Of a DNA stretch of 64,000 nt, positions 11,249 through 22,937 are shown piece after piece. A program made the position numbers and the translations under genes. Source of the stretch: Escarpia spicata. Lineage: Eukaryota > Annelida > Polychaeta > Sabellida > Siboglinidae. Position 1 is the stretch's first letter, and the number at the start of each line of letters is the position of its first letter. The stretch lies in assembly GCA_963995525.1 (NCBI GenBank), contig OZ023213.1:37637071-37701070 (forward strand). The letters are read 5' to 3'. The notes beneath the pieces were generated by a model that ran no database searches, had not been told where the DNA came from, and saw nothing but the letters and a program-made list of their open reading frames with translations.

Positions 11249-13220
11249 GGAATCTATTTGTAGCTTGGGCTACACACAAAGAAGTGAAACAGTCAACAAA
11301 ATAATATACACTGTTAGACATCTAGAATCTAATTCAAATATAAACATAAACACGGATGCTAGCATCTTGTACAGGCTAATGTGTCGAAGTAACGAAGGAA
11401 GTAATTATAACGGACGAACAAATAATTAAATGTCCTATCAGGTGAAGCACAATACTGGGCCATAAAAGGGGGACTGGTCACCAAAAACGAAAGTGCAAAA
11501 AACAAAAAGTGCTTAAAATAAATGAAAAACTGTCTTAGATGGTAGCCAAGATAGATCTACACCTAAAATTAAAGAAGAAGATAAGATCTCTACTCACTGT
11601 TAGGTGGTTCAATGCCAAGGGAAGTTCATGATGTAAGTTACATGGTGTCTTAACTAAAATATGAGAATGTGAAACCCTTCAGAAATATAAATATGCTTGA
11701 CTGATGTATCCTAGTACCTCATCAGAATCCAACCAAAAGACTTTAAATGTTGAGAATGATCAGAGCTCTCTGGACCTGAAATGATGGACACTAACTTACA
11801 TTATCCACCACATTGTCCACAACCACAATTTTTTTCAAACAACAATAAACAGGCTGGATGTGTCTTTTTGTTCCTCTTCTTTCTTCGTGGGCCTGAGATA
11901 CAGCACAAATGTTATCAACAGGAACTATCCACAAAGAAGCTGGTTATGGAGTAAATATAGCGTAAGTAACAGGACACCAATTTGGCGCAGTATTGTGCGA
12001 CTCCACATTATGCAAATATTAGTATTATGTATTCCAACTTCACCATGGTCATCATAATTTTTCAATCTTGTATTAAAATGTAAACTGCGGTTGCCATTTA
12101 TGTTATATTGTAGGTAATTACATATTCTACATATTTCTGTTAAGCCAATTATATAAAGTTTGAGGCCATTTGAAGATAAATTAAAAAGTAGTTCTTGCAC
12201 AGAATCCTTCTAAACTGCAACAGTTCAAACAGAACCGGGTTTGCAAGCGTCCCTTTCTTCTCGTGGCCGCTCAGTACCGCCACACAGTGAATGCGGCCGT
12301 CATAAATCATAATCTTGGGGCCACTGACATCTTTCATCATTTTTGATTTCATCACGCTGATTTTTGTTTCACGTCGCATGAATTTAGCGACTATGGCTTT
12401 GGTCCGCCCAGGTGGTCGGTGGGGTATGCAGTCGGCAGGTTCTTGCGGTTGGCCCGGACAGTGTACACCCATACACCTGCTGGGCATGCAGGTATGTTAG
12501 CAGGTCGGGACTGGTATAAAAGTTGTCAAAGTACGCCTGTGTGTACTGCCCGTACAGATGGTCGACAAGGTCTGTCACAACAAACCAGCGAATCTTGACA
12601 AGTTTGTCCCCTTCGGCACCTGGAGCGTCGTTGTCGGCCAGGTGTAGGTAGCGTCAAATCAAGTTGAACCTGTCCCTGGCCATCACACTGCCAAAGTTCG
12701 CTTTCAGCAGCCAGTTGCTCACACGCCAGTAATCATTCCTGGATGGCAGACGCAACACACCCATTGCAAAACACAAGCCAACGAACGCCCTCATCTCGTT
12801 GGTGGCGACTGGTGTCCAAATGGGGGGTGGCGGATTCCGTTGCCTCTCTTGGTCGGCGTACCGATTCATCTCATCCATCAGTTGCATCCACATTTTGCCG
12901 GTCCAGAACTGGTCGAAGTACATTCCGGGGTTCGCTTCTGGTGGATGTAGAACGGACGCTCCACCAATTCCACGAAAACCCATCGTCACACGTTGGGCAA
13001 AGTCGCGCTCCTTCCAGGCGCCCTGGAAGCCGCCGAAGTCAGAGTCGTCCGAGTCATCTTCAACAAACAGATTCCGGACCCATTGCTCTTCAACGGCACG
13101 TCGTTCATCTGCAACGCTTTCAGTGGAAATACTACTCGAAGTACTGCCCGTACTACTGCCGTTTTCACTGTCTTCCATGTCGATATCGCTTCCATCACTA
13201 ACTGCACCATCATCCGCCAT
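11249..13220 (-). pseudogene. piggyBac-type transposase, deleted and frameshifted
   Basis: The frame opens at 13220 with an acidic Ser/Asp-rich leader typical of piggyBac proteins. It continues with GMYFDQFWTGKMWMQL, EMNRYADQ, EMRAFVGLCFAMGVL, DYWRVS and VMARDRFNLI. A TGA at 12652-12654 interrupts what would be RRYLHLADN. After DKLVKIRWF the sequence jumps to VVTDLVDHLYGQY and DNFYTSPDLL. The stretch that in this family holds the first two catalytic Asp residues is therefore deleted. A one-base shift at about 12465 moves VRANRKNLPTA into another frame. Further downstream comes GRIHCVAVLSGHEKKG, then 3' noncoding sequence shared with copies 1 and 2, interrupted by about 240 bp of foreign sequence near 11957-12195. 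The element cannot encode an active enzyme. Confidence 0.85.
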
Positions 13221-13417
13221 TTTTAAATGTCCAAAATCTCCAAAATATTGAACTCAAATTCACTCCAAACTTGCAGATAAACATGCGGTTGAAAATTTGC
13301 AAATGGCTTCCAAACCAGTAGTATGGTCCTATTGCATCATGGGAAAAATGGCAAAAGCTTGATACGATGCACACAGTTTCTATAAATACCCGATAAGAAC
13401 GTCACGTGCGTTGACTA

Positions 13418-13451
13418 CGCCTGCAGGCATATCCCGAATGAAATGGGTTAA
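13418..13451 (-). mobile_element. candidate piggyBac 5' terminus at a TTAA site
   Basis: TTAA lies at 13448-13451. Read on minus it is followed by CCCATTTCATTCGGGATATG, located 230 bp upstream of the transposase start. PiggyBac elements insert at TTAA and begin with CCC, so this is a good candidate for the 5' end. I could not find a matching inverted end on the other side. Confidence 0.5.
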
Positions 13452-14430
13452 GTTCCTCCACTAGAATTGTTGTAGTTTCTAAATGAGCCGCATTCACCGC
13501 CAAAGTCAAACTTGGCTTGTTACGAGGCCCGTTGTGGCTCCTGGAGTGTTCATGTCGTTGCCTGGATGTATGACGTCTGCCCGTCAGAGTTAATCTGTCA
13601 CTCCGAGTGTTGGTGTTTTTTTTTAAAGTTTTCTTAACGTTCCGAGAACGTTACAGATAACGTTAGCAGAATGTTTTTGCCTAACGTTAACAGAACGATA
13701 AAACAATAATAAATGGATCTTCATTACTTTTATTTTTACACATAGTAGTTACATGGTAGTTACAAAAGTCAATCTTCCTCGTCATCATCTTCAACCTGGT
13801 GGATCTGGGTGACTGCCGGCATCTGTTGAATATAAAAATGTATTCGAAATAGCAGTATGAATTAAACACTATTTATTTTGGGGAATGTAAAGGCCTTTTG
13901 TAAAGAATATGTTTGATGACGTATTCTTGAACAACTAGCTGAGTAACCGATGTTGCCTGGGGAAAAAATGATGTTGCTTGCACTGAAATTGTGACTACCC
14001 GAGACCCTACTGCCCTAGACGAATTTTGAAAAAATCTAAATGTACAATCGAACCACCCGAATGGACTTGCTACACTAGATTGTACACAAAATTTCAGTCC
14101 CATACATGCAAAACTGATGGAAATAAGTGCCATTTTAAAATAGTGATCTCAAGATCCCCACCATCCAGAAGAATTTGTTTTAATCTAAATCTACAAACCA
14201 CCCCAATGGGTCTGCTAGATCACACACATGTCAACCCCATACATGCACACGGTGATAACGGTGTACAGACAGACATGTCACAGGCAGACAGACAGATAGA
14301 CACAGAGAACTATATTGTTTTACAATATAGATTTCTTGCACCAAAAAATGCACAATGTATTTGTATGTATTTGTTGCAATAACCTGAATCTAGTTATTAT
14401 TTTGCATCAGTGACAGGTGTTATTTTACAT
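13452..14430. other. intergenic with AACGTT-rich patch
   Basis: At 13630-13695 AACGTT-like words repeat (about five within 65 bp). A (CAGA)n patch lies at 14266-14300. I see no gene here. Confidence 0.4.
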
Positions 14431-14538
14431 AAGAAAAGAACAAAGTGAATTAATGTGAAGAAAAGAACAAAGTGAATTAATGTGAAGAAAAGAACAAAGT
14501 GAATTAATGTGAAGAAAAGAACAAAGTGAATTAATGTG
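14431..14538. repeat. 27-bp minisatellite, four copies
   Basis: Four head-to-tail copies of a 27-bp unit (AAGAAAAGAACAAAGTGAAT plus TAATGTG) are almost identical. The array lies 110 bp beyond the stop of the DUF4806 gene, in its 3' flank. Confidence 0.9.
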
Positions 14539-15657
14539 GCTTTCTCCAGCATCATTGATCGTGTATTAATTATAACCACTAGGAGAGAGTCATACTTGAT
14601 TTTATAGGAATCCAAAAATTTATATCTATGGCCAACCACAGGATGGCAAATTCAATAGAATCTATATCCTATGCCATCAAGGCCAGGGGGCATTTCAATT
14701 AGGAAAGAAATTACTAAGAGCGAGTCATGGTCAAATACCTTGTTGGCCTTTCTCCCTCCTCTGTGAGACGCAAACTTCAACATTTCTGCGATCAGTTCTT
14801 CAATTTCATCAACTTTTGAAATTTTGTGAATGCGTGTACACGCTTCTGAAAAAAATGAGAAAAACGAACTGAGGTAACACATTTCAGACTAAAATATCTT
14901 GAAAGGAAACAAAAGGCACGTTTTTGTGGTTAGGCACCTAAAAACTTAATACAAGCTAACCACTTGCAACTACAGTCAACATCTTCACATCAGTGGTTAA
15001 CTTGAAATGCGGTCTCAAAGTGGAAGATTCTAATAAAGTGTCCGATATCAAGGAAACCGGTATCTTGCCCATGGCACAGTAAATTACCAGTGGAGGAATA
15101 ATGGATAAAATTAAAGAAAAAAGAAACATACTGATCACAAGTTGGCAGATGGACAACTCCACGTACTTTCACTTCAGTTTGTTCCCCTTGAGGCTGTATT
15201 GTCCAAGAATATCATTCGTTGCCACCTTCCGCAGCATGTGACGAATATTGTCGCCAGTATTCACTCCTCTCTAGGAGCTCAAGTAGAGAATAAATCAAGA
15301 GAAATAATTAAAGTCATGTTTCAAAACAACTTGATATGAACACCTTGAGAAAATGTATATCCACTGATATATTGCATATCAACACTTTGTATTGATACAA
15401 TTGGCTTTTGTTGATTGTTGCAAAAATACACTTTTTTACATTTATCTTTAAACATACATGTAGCACCGAGGTGTCAACCTGGGACAACTCATATCTGTAA
15501 GATCATGAGAAAAAATCCATAAGATCTGCAAAAAATCCTTAGAAATTTTCAGTGCAAACATAAACACATTTTTTTCCTATATAGGGCATTATAGGCACTG
15601 CCATAACACATCCATATACAATAATAACGAAATACAACTCGTTCTGACACAGATCAT

Positions 15658-16324
15658 TTATTTCACACCAGCTCCTTGTTGTAAGCGACGGTAGCATACT
15701 TCGCTTCGCGCAGCATTGCTGGCGTCGAAGTTGATCTTGCACTGCAAGAATGCTGTGATGGTGTCCGCATTCAGCGATTTCCGGCATTCTGTGTCCACCT
15801 TGCGCACCATCGAGTACGCCCTCTCACAGTCAGCGTTGCTGTGAGGCAAACTGAGCACCGCTGCCATCAAGGCAAACCTAAGCACGCCCAGTGGCGTCGA
15901 GACGGCGTCGAGACTGGCCATCCACCTCGAGGCTGATCATGTCATCCTCCATCAGTTGGAGGTCTTCAATCAAATTCATCTTTCAGCGTCTCCTCATTGA
16001 CATCTAGGACAAACTGCGCAGCGAGACGAAGAACTGAAAAATACAACCATTCTGTAAACTAAGGTGTCAATAAGTCTATGACTTCAGCCATGTCCTTTCA
16101 ACAGCAGCAGCACACCACATTGTGCATGTATTACATCGTTGTTGTTGAATAAACTTTCATTCATTCATGTTACTCCACATTAAAACGTACTTGGTGCATA
16201 TGTGAGGTCTGTGAATGCTTGTTTAGTGAGGTCCATCACCACCAGATCCTTCAGTACTTCACTGTCAAAGAGGAACTTCGCCACCATCTTTCCAATCACT
16301 GAAGAGTAGAAGGCTCGCACTTCT
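15658..16324 (-). pseudogene. hAT-like transposase C-terminal relic in a DUF4806 intron
   Basis: Two minus-strand exons. 16324-16191 reads VRAFYSSVIGKMVAKF then LKDLVVMDL. 16033-15658 reads VLRLAAQFVLDVNEETLKDE, then after a frameshift near 15978 LQLMEDDMISLE, and after another VLSLPHSNADCERAYSMVRK with TITAFLQCKIN. LPHSNADCERAFS followed by a K/R-rich stretch is the dimerisation region found at the C-terminus of hAT-type transposases. The donor at 16190 (GTACGT) is strong. It has the host gene's orientation and lies between its fifth and sixth exons. At least two frameshifts make it dead. Confidence 0.7.
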
Positions 16325-16524
16325 CTGAAAACAATTATTCTTATGAAAAATGTGACTGGAATAACCAAGTACATGCCAGAAATCCAGCCGGACCAACATG
16401 GAAAAAAAATTATTAGAAAGGGATTCACCTACATTGTAGCAATATGCCTGATTCACTAAGGGCTTTTCCATTTAAACAGTTGGGGGGAGGGGCCATGAAC
16501 TTGTTATGGCCCCACTACTCACAC

Positions 16525-16760
16525 ATATTGAAGTAATTAAACACCCCCTACCCGTACATCTGAATATAATTTCTGATACATACATTTACCTTGAGAAAAT
16601 GCCCCCCTCCTGCATTTGAATTACTTCCCAAATACCTACGCCTTATATTTACCCCCACCCACAAAAAATTAATTGATATCCCCACCCACACAATTTGAAT
16701 GTTATTTTTATTTTACCTGGTAACACATTTAAAAAACTGAGGCCCCCACACTAAAATGTG
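16525..16760. other. C-rich intron stretch
   Basis: Intron sequence rich in CCCCC and CCCACAC words with no coding signal, just downstream of the 17010-16802 exon. Confidence 0.4.
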
Positions 16761-17639
16761 TTAATGGAAACCCATAATTATAATAGAAAACCCCTCCTTA
16801 CAGTTTTCTTCTGGAAGTCCTTGTCCTCAAGTTTCTGGCAAAGACCTTCGAGCTCTGCGATGGTGCTGCAGGGCCTGACGAGCATCTCATCCACCTCCTC
16901 CTCAGCTACACTTGTCCCCACATTGAGGAGAAGCCTTCGCTGGAGAGCCAGCAACTCACCCTGTTTCTCCAGAATAGCATCTAACTTTCGGAGGACAGAT
17001 ACCTGAAAGTCTGAATCAAAATAGTTGTGTGGAGTAAGTTATTAACTCTACTACTCTCCTTTAGTATCTCACATATAAATACATTATCCATCTCAGTTCC
17101 ATTTGTTACACACGTACTGTTTCAATCAATAATTGATCAACTTGGGAGATTATTGGTTGTTAAAATTACTTGTTAATAATACTCAGTATAATAAAGTTAA
17201 TTGATATTTTTAAATTTAATTAAATCAATTCCAGAAAATTTACTAAATTATTTTTTAGAAAGTTAATTAATTTAATTAAAATAATTGATTTACCTGAATT
17301 AACAATTTAAATAAACCCATGCATGTTTGCTACTATATATATATATATATCACTGGCATTTAATATTATATTACTCGATAATTTATGCAAAACTACCGGT
17401 CACCTGATCCAGCCAGTGGAGTAATAAATGACTTGCAGATATAATTGTTCATATTTTGCGCCATTTGATCTTAAAACCAACTATCTCCGCAAATTACATT
17501 TATAAGATCTGTCTATAAATACAAGGTAACATCTTACTATTGGTGATGACGACACGTTCCCTTGACACTGAAGTGGTCTTGCATGTTGCTGGAGCTTGAA
17601 ATAAAATTAACTGTCACATCAGAAATAAATCATGTTAAC

Positions 17640-17885
17640 ATTCAACAAGTAATAAATTTCATAAGAGGCACACCCAACTCTGTTTGGTTAGTCCCAAGGG
17701 ACCTTTTGGCTGACAATCACTATAGACAATGACCAACAACACCTGTCATTTATCTATACCATCAGACAGGTGTCAGTAACATGGGCATATTTCATACCCA
17801 ATTGGCATGAATGGTGTTCAAACTCACAACCTTGCAGTAGTGAGGCTAGGGTATGTACTAGCTGCCACTAAGCTATTCATCCCTC
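17640..17885 (-). mobile_element. candidate tRNA-derived SINE
   Basis: On minus, 17875-17815 starts TAGCTTAGTGGCAGCTAG (A-box-like) and reaches GTTGTGAGTTTGAACACC (B-box-like). The spacing is that of a tRNA-related head, followed by a body of about 170 bp containing ACAGGTGTTGTTGGTC. It sits in the DUF4806 intron between exons 3 and 4. The head is too degenerate for a functional tRNA. Confidence 0.5.
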
Positions 17886-18774
17886 ATAGTTTTATCTGTG
17901 CATACATTAAGTTCAATGGTGCCACCATGAAGCAATTGAACTAACACCTTCCAACCTTATTGCCATGTTAGCCAAGATCTGCTCTCATTTTTGTAAGCAT
18001 CGAAATCTACATTGCTTGCTGCATGGTATTTTCCATCACCAGCGTCTTCACTGCTGCTTTCAAAACAAAGTGGTTTCTTCAGAGCCTTCTGTCTTGGTGC
18101 CGTCCCGTTGTTGGTGTCCACATTAGAAGAAACTTGCACTAGATTTGCCTTCTGGGATGCCTTGAAATAATCATCTGGAGAACAGATATTTAACACAGGT
18201 TTTGTTGTAATAGTAATCGCACAGTGTACTTGTATACTTACTTGACTCTGTGAAAAACGTCTGGCGGATGGCATACTTTGACCATTTTGTCAAGTCCGGC
18301 TCTTCGGCTTTTCTGGCCCATGCAGCACAATTGTACTTGGGCCAATAGCAGTACAATCCCTGGTGAATGAGCACAGACAGATTAGATGTGTCCTAAGATG
18401 CCGTCTTTGATAGTCACATATTCTGAAAATACAAATTAAAATGTTTTAACAGAGACAGGAGGGGACGAGAAACATTTATTGATATGATATATAAGTTTGA
18501 AAGGCCTAATGGTTTCATGACATATAGTGTGTGTAATCATAAATGCATCTATACAATAGTAGCCTATACTAAAAGTAATATGGAGCCCTTCATGACAGTT
18601 GAATACAATATGAGCAGCATTTTTAAGATATTGACTTGATAAGATGATACGGAAACAAACATATATGGATATTTACATCATCATATTACTTCACCCAGGG
18701 TCTTGGAACGACTTCTACAGCTTGCTCTTCCACAAACTCCACTACAACGTACGTTTCCGGGACAACATCTAATA

Positions 18775-18989
18775 CTGAAACAGTCTACAATATGAAATAT
18801 AATTTTAGATATACATGTCATTTGTAATTCAGGTAGAGATTAATATAATCATTAAACTAACAAAATAATAAACATTAAGAAATTTGGTTACATAGTTACT
18901 ATTGCTGATATTAGTGTCCACATAAATCCTACATAATACTATAATACACTGTGTATATTATAGAGACAAGTCTGTGTATGTATATATAT
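18775..18989. other. 5' flank of the DUF4806 gene
   Basis: AT-rich. The missing first exon and promoter of the gene should lie here or further right, but no ATG-bearing exon with a donor was found. Confidence 0.35.
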
Positions 18990-19061
18990 AGAGAGAGAGA
19001 GAGAGGGGGGAAAGAGAGAGAGAGAGTGAGAGAGGATGAGTGAGAGATAGAGAGAGAGGGG

Positions 19062-19145
<84 letters not shown>

Positions 19146-19147
19146 CA
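18990..19147. repeat. compound microsatellite (GA)n then (GGCA)n
   Basis: Interrupted GA repeats at 18990-19060 run into about 21 perfect GGCA units at 19062-19147. The minus-strand Leu-Pro-Ala-Cys frame over it is a repeat artefact. Confidence 0.95.
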
Positions 19148-19599
19148 TCACCTTTTACTTACACATTAATTCCCATTGTTTCGTGAACTGAGAAATTCAA
19201 TAAAAACTGTTTTTGTACTTTTGTTTAAAATTTCCACAAAAATGTGTGGATCAGTAAGTAAAAATACATCTAAAGATGAACATATGCTGGTATTAAGAAA
19301 ATATCAGTTACATTGTCTTACTTCAAGAGAGTTTTGAATTTTGGAATACATTTTTGTTTAATCTTGTTGTGTGTGAAAAAAATTGAAATAACTTGATTTG
19401 GATGAAAACAAATGTTTGACATTTATTGTTTCCATTGCAAATCTTGATCATGCAATACGCCAAGAAGGTACAGCCTGCCAACTCATAGATAGAAACTAAT
19501 GCTAGTTGTGCATTGCAATGTCCATTACATTGCCACCTACATGTGTGCGCCAATGTCAGCATCCCCACAGACGCTTTCTGTTCATGGCAACAATGTCAT

Positions 19600-21620
19600 G
19601 TCTTCCTCATCATGAAGGCTGTGAGTTGGGAGGGTTCAACACATGCTGATGTCCTCCGTGAGTCTCCATTGGTCACCAAATCTTGCCTGCAAAAGGTTGT
19701 GGATGTCCTTTTTCTTGGCACTTGCGACCGATTGTGTGGATGGGATTCAAGGTGGGTTTCTTATTCTGCTAGGTCTGCCGCGCTTTAGCAATATCACTCC
19801 GTCCTCGTCTAGGTCAGAATGAAAGCTAGTCTCATTTCTCACCACAACTTTGTTGCCCCGTTTTGTCATGATGATACGTTTGACCAACTGAATGTCTTTA
19901 AGTGGATTGATGTTGATCTGTTGCGGACTCTTCCAATCATGAACATTCTAGTCATTGTCCAGTTGCTTGACACTCTCGCAGTGTTTGTTAAACACATCAT
20001 GGAACACAGTTGGGGAGGTGACTGTTTCAATTACTTTGATCTCCTTCTCAATACACCCAAAGAGACGGTCACATGGCAAAAACAAATATCCCCACATGTG
20101 AAATATCATTTCCAGAGTTTTAATTTGTTTGGGTGAGCGGCCCAACCAGATCATTACCATACTCAGAACAATGCTATTCTTATTTTGGTCACCACAACCG
20201 TCACTGAAGAACACATTCCTCATGTGACCAACTCATGCAAACAACCCTCGGTACGTTGTTGGCATGGTAGAAATCACGGTGTCTGCTCCTCTGGTGAAGC
20301 GCCAGACTCCTCGATGTAGAGTACGGCACTCCACACAGTTCGCATACCATCAAACCATGACTCGGCGGTCCCACCACATTAACCTCGCCGCCAGCTTGAT
20401 CTACATTTGCGCCTTCAATAATGCCCAATATCTGCTGAACGAAAGAAAACTCAACACATGCGCAGATCCAACTTCACAGGAAGATCACCCAACAAAGAAG
20501 GGCAGAATTGTTAACTACCGGTGAGAGACCGGCATCCAGGTTGAACCACGTGGAGGTGATTCTGCCATCCCAACTCATGTGTTTATAGTTAGCATCAAGG
20601 GGCATTACACCAGTAAGATAGTCATGAACACAACTCGCTATTTCGATTGGACCCCTTCCTGACTGATGCTCCATCCAAGTGTAACTGTGGTGTTTTACCG
20701 AGTTTAGATGACAAATACCAAAGTTATATATTGCTAGCTTGCAGGAATAGTAAGGTTCTTGAATTGTCAGTCTAGGCAATGAATGAATCTGCTCCATATC
20801 AAAGGCAATACACATTGGGTTGTCCTTCACAAAGCATTGCATAGAATGCCTTTGCCCTCAACTTGTGTATATGGAGCCGATAAACATTGTGAGAGTTAAA
20901 GAAAGGTGGAGAAAATGTGAGTTCACTGGTGATTCGATCACAGGTTGTGCACATGTCTGCCTTAGCTGATAAGAATCCAATGTTAAATTCACGTATGAAG
21001 ATTCGCTAAAACATTATGTAACTTTGTCGTTTTCTACAACAAAAGCATTGTACATCTTGTGCAAATTTCTGACACGTAGAATCTAACACTTGTTTCGACC
21101 ATAATGGCTTTTACTTCTGCATAGATTACCAATGAAATACCGTACTTTAACTTTCTTGGCTTCACTACGTTTAGAACGCCGGTCACCGCCGCGTCCCTCT
21201 TTTGCCTTTACACCTGTAGCCTGATACCGTCTGAATACACCATCCACGTGGTTCTTCCCGATAGGGCGGATCACTTTGATAAAGGTTTCACGGCACACTC
21301 AAGATTTCACCATCAACACAGCGCACTTTGATTATCTTGGAATGAGTCTGTTGCCTCCGAGAGATTGGGGTCCATCTACGTATCACAGGCTGGGTGGTAA
21401 TATGCAATAACAAGTGGTTGTCTTGCACTCGCTTATCGGCCGTTTTAAAGAGTTTCAACCGAAATGATTTAATGTCATTTGTCATCAATTTATCACAAAA
21501 GAATGTTTTGTTGTTGTCATGTTTGCATGGCTTCTCCCATGGAATCTCATCGTTGACATGAGGATCTGAAGACCTAAAAAAAAAATGCGTACGACACATC
21601 AACATAATTATGATGGACAT
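19600..21620 (-). pseudogene. DUF7869-type transposon-like gene, decayed
   Basis: Minus-strand pieces in the expected order: 21480-21290 (LKLFKTADKRVQDN), 21298-21083 (ETFIKVIRPIGKNHVDGVF, RGGDRRS, FIGNLCRSKSHYGRNK), 21005-20850 (FNIGFLSAKADMCTTCDR, LHIHKLRAKAFYAMLCEG), 20842-20585 (NPMCIAFDMEQIHSLPRL, YNFGICHL, GPIEIASCVHDYL), 20217-19948 (FFSDGCGDQNKNSIVL, FLPCDRLFGCIEKEIK), and near 19700 KDIHNLLQARFGDQW. SDGCGGQNKN-type motifs and PxDRxFG.xEK are hallmarks of the DUF7869 domain in repetitive invertebrate genes. Frameshifts near 21293 and 20848, a shift near 20220 and an inserted repeat break it. Its biochemical role is not established. Confidence 0.75.
20238..20569 (-). mobile_element. 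zinc-finger-coding repeat inserted in the DUF7869 gene, copy 2
   Basis: Interrupts the DUF7869 frame between ASCVHDYL and FSDGCGDQN. It is flanked by the direct repeat CCAACTCATG at 20228-20237 and 20570-20579, consistent with a target-site duplication of about 8-10 bp. The minus frame encodes MVCELCGVPYSTSRSLALHQ plus RSRH, a C2H2 finger. The second copy is at 8806-9110. No transposase is present, so it is probably non-autonomous or a fragment. Confidence 0.65.
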
Positions 21621-22604
21621 TATATAAACAGTATTTGTATTAGACCATCTATTCGTTGGGTCCTACATCTAAAATAGTACACAATCATACTAACAACCCC
21701 TCCACCACTTGCACAGTTTATGAAAGCCCCCTTCCCAACTTCTGACAACCACATTGATGGTGTATTCAGCTGACAGATCATTTTGTTTATTTTTTTTGCT
21801 CCCAGAAGAACTACGTTTGAACATGGAAATGGTCGTACATGAGGAATGCTAGTTACCCTGGTCAGAGACAGAGGTATACAATTCTGGTGGCTGACAGGCA
21901 GCATGTGAACATGTCAAGTGACTGAAGAATCCCCTGCGTATGTAGAAAAAATCTCCCATGTTGATTTTATTGAAAACAACATTCTAGGATTTGTCGAAAA
22001 CTCTGCAGTGATGACACGCAAAAAAGTGTTTTACTGTGATAACATTAAAATTGTTATTTAGTTTACAGGACAAGTAAAGATTAATGGTAGATGGTCGCCT
22101 ATGAAAAAAACAAATACTGATCTGTCAAACACAATACACATGCAGATACACCATTGCATAATGAGTGTTTTCTATTATATTTGTTAGCATATAGATGCAT
22201 GACACATGGCTGGGAAAATGCACTAAGCGAATGGTAGGATAGGTAACTCTTTTTTTAAATGGATATACAGGCTGTAGCTGGTTTTGAAAGTCAACTCTTC
22301 ATATATTCAAGAGCGCATTGAATTTCTCTTGAGAATTGGTAACTCTCTTTTCTATGTCTGCCATGGAATCTCCTGATGGTGTCATCAGGCTGCCGAGATA
22401 GTCAAAGTTGTATACATTTTTGAATTGTACTTCTTTGTTTGCCAAATGGGGCTCCTATGTTAGGGATATGCAATGTTTTGACCTTCTTATTATGTTAATT
22501 ATTTAAATTTGTACATTTATGGTCAGAATAAATACGTCTGTCTGTATGTATATATATGTCTGCCTGTCTCTCTGTTGTTCCGTCTGTCGTCCGTCCATCC
22601 GTCC

Positions 22605-22635
<31 letters not shown>

Positions 22636-22937
22636 AGCGTGCTATGTGAATTTTCATTCCACGCGTGTTTAGGAATATCCAGCTGCAATTGGGGTATTTA
22701 TATTTCAGTTGTAGGTCTTTTACTTCTGCTTCAGTTGTTTCTGAGACTCACCTCTTTGTGTACCTTTTTGATTTTGTTTTGTTATGACAGATATAACCTT
22801 TAGTGGTTACATCTGTCATACCGTTTATACATGAAGACAAACGTACACATCAGTAGTGTGTTATGTGTGTCCATCACAAGTCATGTTATCCTTGTAATAA
22901 CACATTCTGTAATGATACATGCTGTTTGTTTCTCCAG
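21621..22937. other. gap upstream of the first RUSF1 exon found
   Basis: No coding exon is recognised on plus, although the RUSF1 N-terminal exons should lie upstream. A GTCT/GTCC microsatellite sits at 22530-22632. The rest is AT-rich. Confidence 0.45.
22530..22632. repeat. (GTCT)n/(GTCC)n microsatellite
   Basis: Irregular GTCTGT and CCGTCCGTC units end in about seven perfect GTCT units at 22605-22632. Confidence 0.9.

Larger units (their letters stand above)
14652..18774 (-). pseudogene. DUF4806-domain gene, seven exons, one in-frame TGA
   Basis: Minus-strand exons are 18774-18695, 18359-18242, 18174-about 18040 (this donor is uncertain), 17594-17538, 17010-16802, 15270-15132 and 14845-14652. 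With these borders one frame runs through all seven (about 310 codons). The N-terminal part has YVVVEFVEEQAVEVVP and GLYCYWP, usual at the start of these proteins. The C-terminal DUF4806 has ELEGLCQKLED, IRHMLRKVATNDILGQYSLK and EMLKFASHRGGRK. The only break is TGA at 15171-15169, between NKLK and KYVELSICQLVI. No ATG is visible in the first exon, so an upstream exon is missing. The role of the family is unknown. Pseudogene, recoded gene or base error are all possible; the intact splicing pattern argues against an old relic. Confidence 0.75.

Noticed and set aside
12743..13251. Several 150-codon plus frames
   Set aside because: Antisense of the piggyBac transposase frame, which has clear family motifs.
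17815..17885. A functional tRNA gene
   Set aside because: A and B boxes are degenerate and no cloverleaf closes; a SINE head fits better.
13452..22937. Candidate RUSF1 N-terminal exons
   Set aside because: I searched by eye for the conserved N-terminal DUF647 region on plus and found nothing convincing, so none is reported.
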